From positions 87,878 to 151,877 of the forward strand of contig NZ_SPMY01000025.1 in the NCBI RefSeq assembly GCF_012939955.1: 64,000 nt of DNA, in the 5' to 3' direction. The position numbers and the translations under genes were made by a program. Positions 9,726 to 18,380 of the stretch are shown in pieces. The stretch's first letter is position 1. The number at the start of each line of letters is the position of its first letter. The stretch comes from Candidatus Accumulibacter phosphatis (GTDB lineage: Bacteria; Pseudomonadota; Gammaproteobacteria; Burkholderiales; Rhodocyclaceae). The notes under the pieces are model-generated. The model was not told the DNA's origin and ran no database searches. It worked only from the letters and a program-made list of their open reading frames with translations.

Positions 9726-11588
9726 ATGCCCGACCATAGCTGGACGTGCCCTGCCTGTCACAGTGCCAATGCCGTCGCCACTGAAGCGTGCCGCGAGTGT
9801 GGCGCCCCCGCGGCGACTGCGCCGGAGCCCGGTGATCCATCGTCTGCCGATCGCGGCGACTTGCCTGCTGCGGGCGACTTGTCGCCCGCGGGGCAGGTGA
9901 GTGGCCAGAGTGGCCAACCAAGCGAGACCTTTTTCGCGTCCCGCGAAAGCCCTTTGGCCAAGGCGAGGATCTACGTCTTTGCCGGCCTTGCCGCGGGTTT
10001 TGCCATGGTCATTGTGAAACAGGGCGGCTTTTCGACTGACCTGCTCCTTACTCTGCCGATCCTGCTCCTCTTCGCCTTACCCGTCTGGCTCCATTTCCGC
10101 AACCAACTCAGATTTGGCCAAGCCATGGTCATCCTCAGTGATGAGGCGATCGAGGCGCCAAATCTCGCCGCAACGGAAAAGACACTCCGCTGGGCCGACG
10201 TTGACGCCATCGCGCTCGATCTCAAGCAGCTCACCCCGGTTCTCGCATTCCACCTCAAGGAGCTTGACGGGTTTCGCAGCAGCAGGAAGTCGTGGTCGGG
10301 AAACAATCCATCGAAGCCCACCCTGGGATTGTCCGCTTTCTCGCCGGCCGATCAGGAACGCCTTCTCGACGCGGTCAGACGTCGCCACCGTCGGGCGCTG
10401 GGCGGGATCGCTCCCGAGCCGGGGGCAACGGGCAACGAACTACGGGAGAGGCGCGAGTTCCAGGAGCGCATCAAGGCGCTTCAGCCCTACACCTGGGCGA
10501 CGCACGCGCTGATCGCTGCCAACATCCTGATCTGGCTGGTGACCCTGCTCTATGGCGCCGAGTTCTCGCGAACGGCGGCAGAGAACCTCCTCCTTTTTGG
10601 CGGCAACGCCGCTTCCGAAGTTCAGAAGGGAGAATGGTGGCGGCTGCTGAGCGCCATCTTCCTCCATGGTAGTCTTCTCCACCTGGCGATGAACATGCTC
10701 GGGCTGTACACGGCCGGCATGATCGTCGAGCGGATCTACGGTCCACGGCTCTTGCTGATCATCTACCTTGGTTCGGGGCTGCTCGGTAGCGCTTTGAGCC
10801 TGCATTTCGCGGCACAGCAGGCGGTATCGGTCGGTGCTTCGGGGGCGGTTTTCGGCGTCGCCGGGGCTCTGCTGGCGGCGCTATTCCAGCATCGCGACAA
10901 ACTGCCGGGCTCCTTCAGCAAGCAGACGCAGGCCGGCATCGGCTTGTTTGTTCTCTATTCGCTCGTGCAGGGCTTCGGGCAAAGCGGCATCGACAACGCG
11001 GCGCACGTGGGAGGCCTGCTGGCCGGCTGTCTCGCTGCCTTCGTTTTGCCCGAGCGCTTCGACCTGGATCACTACCGAAGAGTGTTCGCCAGCCGAGCCA
11101 TCGCCGCGCTGGCCATTCTAGGTCTGGCGACGGTGGGCCTCGCGGCCATGGCTCCGTTGGCGACAGTCGATCCGGGACGGATCCTTGCCGGTTCACAGTT
11201 GCCGTTGTTGGAGCGTGCAGTTAGCCGTTTTGACAGCGGCTTGAGGTCGATCGCTTACGACCAGGATGAAGTCAAGGCGGGCAGGCTTTCGGAACGGGAA
11301 GCGGACGAACGCAGCCGGTCCGTTCATGCGCCGATTTTCCGGGGCATCAGCGACGATTTATCGCAAGTGGTTCTCCGTCCTGGTGATCCACGAGTGCCCT
11401 TGGTTCAGGACATGCGGCGCATGTCTGAACTGCTCACCGAGTCGCTGGCGATGGAGTCGGTGCTCGACGAAGCCTCCGGAAAGCTCGAACCGGCGAACCC
11501 GGCGCGAATGGCGGAGATGGAGAGCGAACTGGTGGCGCCTGGTGAGCGGGTGACGAAAGCGATCCAGGCGCTGGCGGCGAAGAAATGA
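9726..11588 (+). CDS. Rhomboid-family intramembrane serine protease with N-terminal zinc ribbon
   Basis: This protein has 620 residues. It opens with a four-Cys zinc-ribbon/RanBP2-like element (WTCPACHSAN ... CRECGAP, residues 5-27), then two membrane segments at about 80-125. A rhomboid core follows from about 260: HGSLLHLAMNM (about 313), the catalytic Ser in GASGAVFG (about 369) and the catalytic His in AAHVGG (about 424). A further membrane segment lies near 460, and the last 140 residues are soluble and helical. Rhomboids cleave membrane proteins within the bilayer; the substrate here is unknown. ATG 9726 is preferred over TTG 9705 because it places the zinc ribbon at the N-terminus; GGAAG lies upstream. 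The gene stands 69 nt before the AsmA-like gene on the same strand and may be co-transcribed with it. Confidence 0.88.
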   Translation: MPDHSWTCPACHSANAVATEACRECGAPAATAPEPGDPSSADRGDLPAAGDLSPAGQVSGQSGQPSETFFASRESPLAKARIYVFAGLAAGFAMVIVKQGGFSTDLLLTLPILLLFALPVWLHFRNQLRFGQAMVILSDEAIEAPNLAATEKTLRWADVDAIALDLKQLTPVLAFHLKELDGFRSSRKSWSGNNPSKPTLGLSAFSPADQERLLDAVRRRHRRALGGIAPEPGATGNELRERREFQERIKALQPYTWATHALIAANILIWLVTLLYGAEFSRTAAENLLLFGGNAASEVQKGEWWRLLSAIFLHGSLLHLAMNMLGLYTAGMIVERIYGPRLLLIIYLGSGLLGSALSLHFAAQQAVSVGASGAVFGVAGALLAALFQHRDKLPGSFSKQTQAGIGLFVLYSLVQGFGQSGIDNAAHVGGLLAGCLAAFVLPERFDLDHYRRVFASRAIAALAILGLATVGLAAMAPLATVDPGRILAGSQLPLLERAVSRFDSGLRSIAYDQDEVKAGRLSEREADERSRSVHAPIFRGISDDLSQVVLRPGDPRVPLVQDMRRMSELLTESLAMESVLDEASGKLEPANPARMAEMESELVAPGERVTKAIQALAAKK

Positions 11589-11657
11589 GCTGACTTCCGC
11601 CAGCGGGCGCCTGCTCTGGGGCGGGCCGTGTTTACTGAGCTGAGGATGGAGGAGGCG

Positions 11658-14600
11658 ATGGTTCGCAGCAGTGCAGGACTGGGCAAGTGGGCGCTAAGGG
11701 CATTCGCCTTCGTTGCCGTGGCCGAGATTTTCTACCTGGTAGCGGGGAACCTGCTGCTCAACGCCGGTTTTCTGCCGCAGCTGCTGAACCGCGACCCCGA
11801 TCGTTTGCGCATCGAATGGACTTCCGCATGGACCTTCCTGCCGGGCCATCTGCGTGTCACGGGCTTGACGCTAAGCGGTCGGACAGCCGAACAGGAATGG
11901 TGGTTTTCGCTGGGCCAGGGGGAAGCACGCCTGGCCCTGGGCAGTCTGTTCTTCAAGACCGTACGCCTTGAAGGCGTCGAGGCGGACAAGGTGACGGCAG
12001 GGGCGCGCGATCGGCTGGCGCGGGCCTCGGGGTCGGCAGCAAGGCCCGCTTCCGTTGCCGACCCGGCTGCCGGTGGTGTGCCGACGGCCACTGCTGATCC
12101 GCAAGCGGATGCGGCGCCGCCGAGCGTGCCACCGCCAGAAGCGGAAGTTGCGCCAGCGGCGGGGGCGCCGTTGGCCCCGACAGCGCCGGAAGCCGCGCCG
12201 GCCAGCGAATGGTCGGGCTGGAGCATCGCTGTTGGCGATGCAGACATCGCACAGATCGAGGTGCTCGAAGTCAAGGGCTACCGTTTCGGCGGGCAGGCGC
12301 GGCTGCGGCTGGAGGATTTCAGTTACCGTCTCGATGGGCCCGTGGCCATGGCGCGTGGCAGGCTTCAACTTGACTCGGGCAATCTCCGGCGCGATTCCGA
12401 GCTGCAGGCCGGCGACTTGCTGGCCGCCGAGCTGCAGGGCGATGTCGACATCCGGCTCGACGAGTTGGTCGCCGCGGAAAACCCGGGCGCCGCAGCGGCC
12501 CGGTTTCTTTCCGGTCGCGTTGCCGTGAGCGGCGATCTGGCCTCATTTGCTTTCATCGACGCCTACCTCAGCGACAGCCAATGGCTGCAGCTGGATGGCA
12601 GTGGTCGCCTGCAGGCGAGCCTCCAGATCGAACAGGGTCGCTTGCTGGAGGGCAGCGAACTATCGATCGAATCGCCGGACTTGACCCTGGTTCTGGATGA
12701 GCGCCTCGCCTCGGGTGGGCGTGGAGAGCGTCACCTGATCCAGGGGGCGGGCCGGGTGCACGCTGATGTGCGGCTTGAGGAGGGCAGGGGGCAAACGCAG
12801 CTGCAGGTGGAGTTGCGTGCGGTGGCCATGCGCAGGCTGCCGGGAAACGAGCTTTTTCTGCAAGCCGAGGGCTTTCACCTTGGCTTGATCGCCGCGCCCA
12901 TCAATTTGAGCGAAAGCCCAGGCGAGCCGGCGGTGTCCATGCAGTGGCGGCAGGCGGTGATGCCCGATATTGCCCTCTTGAACAGCTATCTGCCCGGCGG
13001 GCTTCCTTTCCGCCTGGTTTCGGGGCAGGCGCGGCTGAATGGCGAGCTGGCCTATGCCGGGCGGGCGCTCTCCGGGAGCTTTGAGCTGGCGGGGGAGAAA
13101 ATCTCCGGAATCGTTCGTGACAAGCCCGTGCTCGGGAGCCTCGCCGTCGATCTGCTGCTCAAAGAGCTTGATTTCGAAAACCGGCGCCTCGATCTTTCCG
13201 GCTCCCGTATCCGCATGCAGGCCGCCGAGCAAAGGGCGGCCGGAAGGGCCGGCCCGGCCACTTTGCAGACTGAGCTCAAACTGGTGCAGCTGCAGCTGGC
13301 ATCGGAGTTGTCGCTAGCCGAACTCAGGGACTTTTCCGGGCAGCCGCCGCTCAGCGGCGAAGTCAAGCTGGAGGGAACGGTGGCCAACATCGATTTCCTC
13401 AACGCCTTCCTGGCGCCGCGTCACGCCATCGAGTTCGCTGGCGGTGGCCGCCTGCAGGCGGAGCTGCGCCTGAATGACGGGCAGCTGGCCTCTCCCAGTC
13501 GCCTGACGGTCGAATCGGAGCGACTGCTCGGCCGCTTTTCCGGCTTTGAGCTTAGCGGTGCGGGTGGCGTCGTCGCCGAGATTCAAACGCTGGCCGGCGC
13601 GGCGACGATGCGCATGGAGATGGGTTTGCGGGCCATGCAGCTACGCCAGCTGAAAGGGGGCGCCATTTTTCTGCGCGGCAAGGGCATACAGCTGACCGCG
13701 ACAGGTCCGCTGCCCGCTGCTGGCAAGATGCGCGTCGAGCCGACGGCCGTGCTGAGCTGGCAGGATGCGCTGATGCCTGACGTTGCGCTGCTGAACAGCT
13801 ACCTGCCGGGGAAACCGCCATTCAGCCTGAGCTCTGGCGCTGCCCGTTCGAGTGGCCGCCTCAAATACGCCGGCCGGAAATTGTCGGGCAGCGTCAAGCT
13901 GGCCGGCGAGCAGATCGCCGGCACCCTGTTCGGGGAATCGGTGGTCGGACAGCTTGGTGTCGACCTGGTGATCAAAAAGGCCGATCCGGCGAGCGGGCTC
14001 CTGGACCTCTCGGGGAGCAGCGTACAGATGCAGGCGGCGGCAGCGGCGGCATCGAGCGACGGGGTGGCGCCGCTGCAGACCCGCATCAACGTCAAGGAAT
14101 TACGCCTGCAATCCAAACCGCCAACGGGCAAGGCGGCCCGCTCAGGGCAGCCATCTCCGCCCAGCGGAGTGGTGAAGCTGGAGGGGTCGGTGGCCAATAT
14201 CGCTTTCCTCAACAGCTTCCTTCCCGGTGATCAGGGGCTGGAATTCTCTGGCGATGCGCGCATGAGCGCGGATCTGCGGCTTGCCGAAGGGAAGGTCGCA
14301 CCCGGCAGCAGTCTGACCGCCGAGTCGGAGCATCTGGTCAGCCGTTTTCTTGATTTCGAGGCCAGCGGCAGCGGCGTGTTGCAGGCCGCCATGCAGGGTA
14401 CTTCGGGAGCGCCGGAGGGAAAGCTGGAGGTGGCTCTGAAAAGCTTCGGGCTGCGCCGGCTGGACGACAAGGCGGCCTATGTCAGCGGGCGCGACTTTCA
14501 GATCACGACCGTCGGCAAACGCTTCGATGCCAAACAGGGGCTGCGTGAGCTGGAGACGGTGGTCACTCTGGGGGCTGCCGAAATACCGGACATTTCCATC

Positions 14601-15308
14601 TACAACAATTATTTGCCCAAAGAGAGCGGCGTCTCGATCGGCTCCGGAAAAGCAAGTCTGGCGGCAGACTTCAGGCTGAGCGGCGTTACCGGCAGCGCCA
14701 AGCTGGAGATGCAGGCCCGCGGCGTCGAGGTGCACGTCAAGGAGCAGACCATCAAGGGAGACCTGCGCATCAGTACCCGCCTCTCGGCAGGGAATCTGGA
14801 GAAGATGAGCTTCGATGCCGCGGGCACACAGCTGCGCATCGATAACGGCTCCCTGGAAAGCGAAGGGGCGGCGCAGGACAAGCTGTGGTGGGGACAGATC
14901 GACATCGAGCGCGGACGCATGACCTGGAAACGGCCACTGAAACTGGACGCGGAGATCAGCCTGCGCCTGCGTGACAGCGGTTTGCTCGTGCATCTGTTCG
15001 TAAAACAGACCAAAGAGAAGCCGTGGTTGAACGACTTGCTGACCATCAGGGACGTCAGCGGTCGCAGTGAAATTCGCCTCAACGACCGTGCCATCGTCCT
15101 CAGCAATACCCGGTTGAGCGGTGAAAAGCTGCTGGTGCTGGCCAACCTGCAGCTGAATGACGAGAAAATGCGGGGTGGCCTCTATGCCAGCTACGGGATC
15201 CTGGGTGCAGGCATCGAACTCAAGGGCGATGAGCGCAGCTGGAAACTGTTCAATCCCCGGGCATGGTATGACGCTTATTCCGCAGCCTTCTCGGCCAGGC
15301 AGCCTTGA
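11658..15308 (+). CDS. AsmA/TamB/YdbH-like repeat protein, membrane-anchored
   Basis: This protein has 1,216 residues, starting at ATG 11658, which follows a strong GGAGGAGG. An N-terminal membrane segment lies at about residues 8-35, and a Pro/Ala-rich linker at about 120-185. The rest is beta-rich, built on a recurring unit of about 137 residues that carries an xNxYLP/FLNxFL motif near residues 300, 441, 580, 711, 852 and 981. Two unit types alternate (VANIDFLNAFL and MPDIALLNSYLPG), giving three double repeats. Such long beta proteins anchored in the inner membrane resemble the AsmA-like bridges (TamB, YhdP, YdbH) that move lipids across the periplasm. Family placement is by architecture only. 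It lies directly upstream of pelA but is not a canonical pel gene. Confidence 0.6.
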   Translation: MVRSSAGLGKWALRAFAFVAVAEIFYLVAGNLLLNAGFLPQLLNRDPDRLRIEWTSAWTFLPGHLRVTGLTLSGRTAEQEWWFSLGQGEARLALGSLFFKTVRLEGVEADKVTAGARDRLARASGSAARPASVADPAAGGVPTATADPQADAAPPSVPPPEAEVAPAAGAPLAPTAPEAAPASEWSGWSIAVGDADIAQIEVLEVKGYRFGGQARLRLEDFSYRLDGPVAMARGRLQLDSGNLRRDSELQAGDLLAAELQGDVDIRLDELVAAENPGAAAARFLSGRVAVSGDLASFAFIDAYLSDSQWLQLDGSGRLQASLQIEQGRLLEGSELSIESPDLTLVLDERLASGGRGERHLIQGAGRVHADVRLEEGRGQTQLQVELRAVAMRRLPGNELFLQAEGFHLGLIAAPINLSESPGEPAVSMQWRQAVMPDIALLNSYLPGGLPFRLVSGQARLNGELAYAGRALSGSFELAGEKISGIVRDKPVLGSLAVDLLLKELDFENRRLDLSGSRIRMQAAEQRAAGRAGPATLQTELKLVQLQLASELSLAELRDFSGQPPLSGEVKLEGTVANIDFLNAFLAPRHAIEFAGGGRLQAELRLNDGQLASPSRLTVESERLLGRFSGFELSGAGGVVAEIQTLAGAATMRMEMGLRAMQLRQLKGGAIFLRGKGIQLTATGPLPAAGKMRVEPTAVLSWQDALMPDVALLNSYLPGKPPFSLSSGAARSSGRLKYAGRKLSGSVKLAGEQIAGTLFGESVVGQLGVDLVIKKADPASGLLDLSGSSVQMQAAAAAASSDGVAPLQTRINVKELRLQSKPPTGKAARSGQPSPPSGVVKLEGSVANIAFLNSFLPGDQGLEFSGDARMSADLRLAEGKVAPGSSLTAESEHLVSRFLDFEASGSGVLQAAMQGTSGAPEGKLEVALKSFGLRRLDDKAAYVSGRDFQITTVGKRFDAKQGLRELETVVTLGAAEIPDISIYNNYLPKESGVSIGSGKASLAADFRLSGVTGSAKLEMQARGVEVHVKEQTIKGDLRISTRLSAGNLEKMSFDAAGTQLRIDNGSLESEGAAQDKLWWGQIDIERGRMTWKRPLKLDAEISLRLRDSGLLVHLFVKQTKEKPWLNDLLTIRDVSGRSEIRLNDRAIVLSNTRLSGEKLLVLANLQLNDEKMRGGLYASYGILGAGIELKGDERSWKLFNPRAWYDAYSAAFSARQP

Positions 15309-15569
15309 TGTAAAAGCGGTAACCACCGCAGACCAAGCACGGTTTTGGCCGCCTATGACTCAAAACGAACCTTCAGAGGCTGCGTTGGCGCGCTTGGGTT
15401 ACGGCGTAAGGGGCTGGCCATCGATCAACAGCGGCGGCCAACAAAAACCGACCCACCATGAGCGACTACATTAGAATGCCTTCGCCTCTGCTTTCGGGGG
15501 ATTCACTGTCTCTATATTCAGGAAGGCTTTATCGAGACGCGGCATGATGGCCATTGGTGGCGAGCGGCG

Positions 15570-18380
15570 ATGCGTGAGTATGTAAGTAAAACAAATGCTT
15601 GTACTGCTTGCCTTGGGTGGCTGCTGCGTCGTTGCGCGCTTTCTGCGTGCCTGTTCGGGTGGCTGGCTTGCGCACAAGCGGCATCCCCGTCCGTCGCGCT
15701 GCACTATGGTGCCGACGCGCCGCTGGAAGAACTCAAGGCCTTTGATATCGTCGTCGTCGAAGCGGATCACGGTTTTGACCCGCAGCGCTACAAGAAGCCC
15801 TATAGCGAACTGTATGCCTACATCGCCATTGGCGAAGTACAGCCCTCGCGCGCCTATGCCGCGGCGATTCCGGCCAAGCACCTGCTGACCACCAATACCG
15901 ACTGGGGGTCGAAGGTCATTGACCTGAGCTGGCCGGAACTGCCGACTTTCGTTGCCGAGGCCATCGTCGGCCCGCTCTGGGAAAAAGGCTACCGCGGCTT
16001 TTTCCTCGACACGCTTGATTCCTACCGCCTGGCCAGCGGGATCGACGAAGCAGCGCAACAAAAAGGGCTGATTGCCGTCATCGACACCCTGCACCAGCGC
16101 TTCCCGGGTATTCGCCTGATTCTCAACCGTGGTTTCGAGATCGTGCCGGCCGTCCGCGACAAGATCAGCATGGTCGCCGCCGAATCTCTCTTCCGGGGCT
16201 GGAACGCGGCTGCGCGCCGCTACGTGGAAGTGCCCGCCAGTGACCGCGAGTGGCTGCTCGGCCAGTTGCGTCGCGTGCGTGACGAGTTCGGCGTCCCGGT
16301 GCTGGCCATCGACTACCTGCCGCCCCAGGCACGTGGCCAGATGCGCGAAACGGCGGCGCGCATTCGTGCCCTCGGCATCGAGCCCTGGGTCACCGACGGG
16401 CAGGTCAGCACGCTCGGCATCGGGCGCCGGGAAATCGTGCCACGACGCATCCTGATGCTCTACGACGGCAGCCCCGGAGAGCTCTTGATCCATCATCCGG
16501 CACTGCGCTTTGGCGCCATGCCGATCCAGCACATGGGCTATGCGATCGACTTCCACGACTTGCGCAAGCCGCTGCCTGCCGGCCCGCTGGCGGCGCGCTA
16601 CGCCGGCATCGTGAGCTGGGCCGAAGCGCCGCTGGCGCACGGCCGCCAGGTGGCAGACTGGCTGCAGAAACAGATCGAGCAGGGCCTGCGAGTCGCCATC
16701 TTCGGCAGCTTTCCCTTTGCTGCAGAAGGCCGCCTGGCGCAGCGCCTGGGTCTGAAATCCGTGGCGGGATCGGGGACTGCCGGCCGCCTGACGGTGCTCA
16801 GCCAGGACGCGATGATCGGTTTCGAGGCCGCCCCGCAAGCCGACCGTCGCCAGCTGACTCCCTTGCAATTGGCTGACAGCCAGGGCCGCTCCCTGCTGCA
16901 ACTGGCTGACGCTCGGGGGCAAACGTTCGATGCTGCCGCACTGACCCGCTGGGGAGGTTATGTCCTTGATCCCTTCGCTGCTATCGACTTGCCCAACACC
17001 GAGCAATCACGCTGGATCATCGACCCCTTTGCCTTCCTGCAGCAGGCGCTGGCCCTGCCCGCGCTGCCCCTGCCGGATACCACGACCGAGAACGGCCGTC
17101 GCCTGATGTTCATCCACATCGACGGTGACGGTTATCCTTCACGCGCCGCGTTGCCGGGCACACCATTGGCCGGCGAAGCACTGCTGACGCAAGTGCTGCA
17201 ACGCTACCGGCTGCCGACGACGATGTCGGTGATCGAAGGCGAGGTCGCCCCGGGCGGGCTGTACCCGGCCCTCTCCGCCGAAATGGAGGCAATCGCGCGG
17301 CGCACTTTTGCGCTGCCCTACATCGAGATTGCCAGCCACAGTCTTTCGCACCCTTTTGACTGGAATCGCGCCGAGCAGGTGGCGCCGAAGGGAAAGGATG
17401 AAGAGAGCTACCATCTCGAGATTCCCGGCTACACGATGAATCTGGAGAGGGAAATCGTCGGTTCGGTCGACTACATCCGCAAGAATCTTGCGCCGCCCGG
17501 GAAAGCGGTTCAAATCATGCTCTGGAGCGGTGATGCCGCACCCCAGGCGCAGGCTTTGCGCATTGCCGAAAACGCCGGGCTGCTGAACATGAATGGCGGC
17601 AATACCATCATCACCCGCTCCTTCCCGAGCCTGACCGCCGTTTCTCCGCTCGGTTATGCGCTCGACGGCATCTTCCAGACCTTCGCCCCGGTGATGAACG
17701 AGAACGTTTACACCAATCTTTGGCGCGGCCCGTTCTACGGCTTCGAGCGGGTCATCGAGACTTTCCAGATGACCGAATCGCCGCGCCGACTGAAGCCGAT
17801 CGATATCTACTATCACACCTTCTCGGCCAGCAAGCGGGCGTCGCTGAATGCGCTGTACAAGGTCTACGACTGGTCGCTGGCACAGTCGCCCAACCTGATC
17901 CACGCCTCCGACTTCATCCGCAAGGCCCTGGATTTCGAGACCATGGTCCTGGCCCGGGACGAGGGCGGCTGGCGCATCCGCGGCAACGGCGAGTTGCGTA
18001 CGCTGCGCGCGCCGCTGAGCATGGGTTATCCGGACCGCGCCGCGTCCGGCGGGGTTGCCGGCTATCGCGCCGGCGAGGAGGGCAACTACATTCACCTGGC
18101 CAGTGGCGACACCTGGCTGCGTTTTGCTGCCAGCCAGTCCGGCGCCGTTTATCTTGCCGATGCCAACGCCCGCCTGACTGACTGGCAGCCGCAAGGGGCA
18201 GGCCTGCGCTTCGCGCTCAAGGGGCATCAGGCGATCGAGTTTTCGCTGGCCAACGCCAGCCACTGCAGCGTGCTCGCCAATGGGCGCCCACTGCGGCCGC
18301 GGAAGAGCTCCGGTGGCGTTCAATCCTTCCGTGTCGGCGATGCTGCTGCAACGATCGAAACTCGCTGCCGCGAGCGTTGA
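15570..18380 (+). CDS. pelA: PelA: periplasmic Pel polysaccharide hydrolase/deacetylase
   Basis: This 936-residue protein carries a signal peptide ending at about AQA-37. The N-terminal half is the glycoside-hydrolase domain (TIM-barrel start VVVEADHGFD, DTLDSYR, MVAAESLFRGWN). The second half holds the polysaccharide deacetylase, with metal-binding Asp in HIDGDGYPSR (about residue 515) and His pair in SHSLSHPFDW (about 590-594). PelA partially deacetylates the GalNAc-rich Pel polymer in the periplasm and can hydrolyse it. Length and domain order match PelA of Pseudomonas aeruginosa (948 residues). It is the first gene of an intact pelABCDEFG run and overlaps pelB by 41 nt. The 261 nt upstream hold no gene and may contain the operon promoter. 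Confidence 0.95.
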   Translation: MREYVSKTNACTACLGWLLRRCALSACLFGWLACAQAASPSVALHYGADAPLEELKAFDIVVVEADHGFDPQRYKKPYSELYAYIAIGEVQPSRAYAAAIPAKHLLTTNTDWGSKVIDLSWPELPTFVAEAIVGPLWEKGYRGFFLDTLDSYRLASGIDEAAQQKGLIAVIDTLHQRFPGIRLILNRGFEIVPAVRDKISMVAAESLFRGWNAAARRYVEVPASDREWLLGQLRRVRDEFGVPVLAIDYLPPQARGQMRETAARIRALGIEPWVTDGQVSTLGIGRREIVPRRILMLYDGSPGELLIHHPALRFGAMPIQHMGYAIDFHDLRKPLPAGPLAARYAGIVSWAEAPLAHGRQVADWLQKQIEQGLRVAIFGSFPFAAEGRLAQRLGLKSVAGSGTAGRLTVLSQDAMIGFEAAPQADRRQLTPLQLADSQGRSLLQLADARGQTFDAAALTRWGGYVLDPFAAIDLPNTEQSRWIIDPFAFLQQALALPALPLPDTTTENGRRLMFIHIDGDGYPSRAALPGTPLAGEALLTQVLQRYRLPTTMSVIEGEVAPGGLYPALSAEMEAIARRTFALPYIEIASHSLSHPFDWNRAEQVAPKGKDEESYHLEIPGYTMNLEREIVGSVDYIRKNLAPPGKAVQIMLWSGDAAPQAQALRIAENAGLLNMNGGNTIITRSFPSLTAVSPLGYALDGIFQTFAPVMNENVYTNLWRGPFYGFERVIETFQMTESPRRLKPIDIYYHTFSASKRASLNALYKVYDWSLAQSPNLIHASDFIRKALDFETMVLARDEGGWRIRGNGELRTLRAPLSMGYPDRAASGGVAGYRAGEEGNYIHLASGDTWLRFAASQSGAVYLADANARLTDWQPQGAGLRFALKGHQAIEFSLANASHCSVLANGRPLRPRKSSGGVQSFRVGDAAATIETRCRER

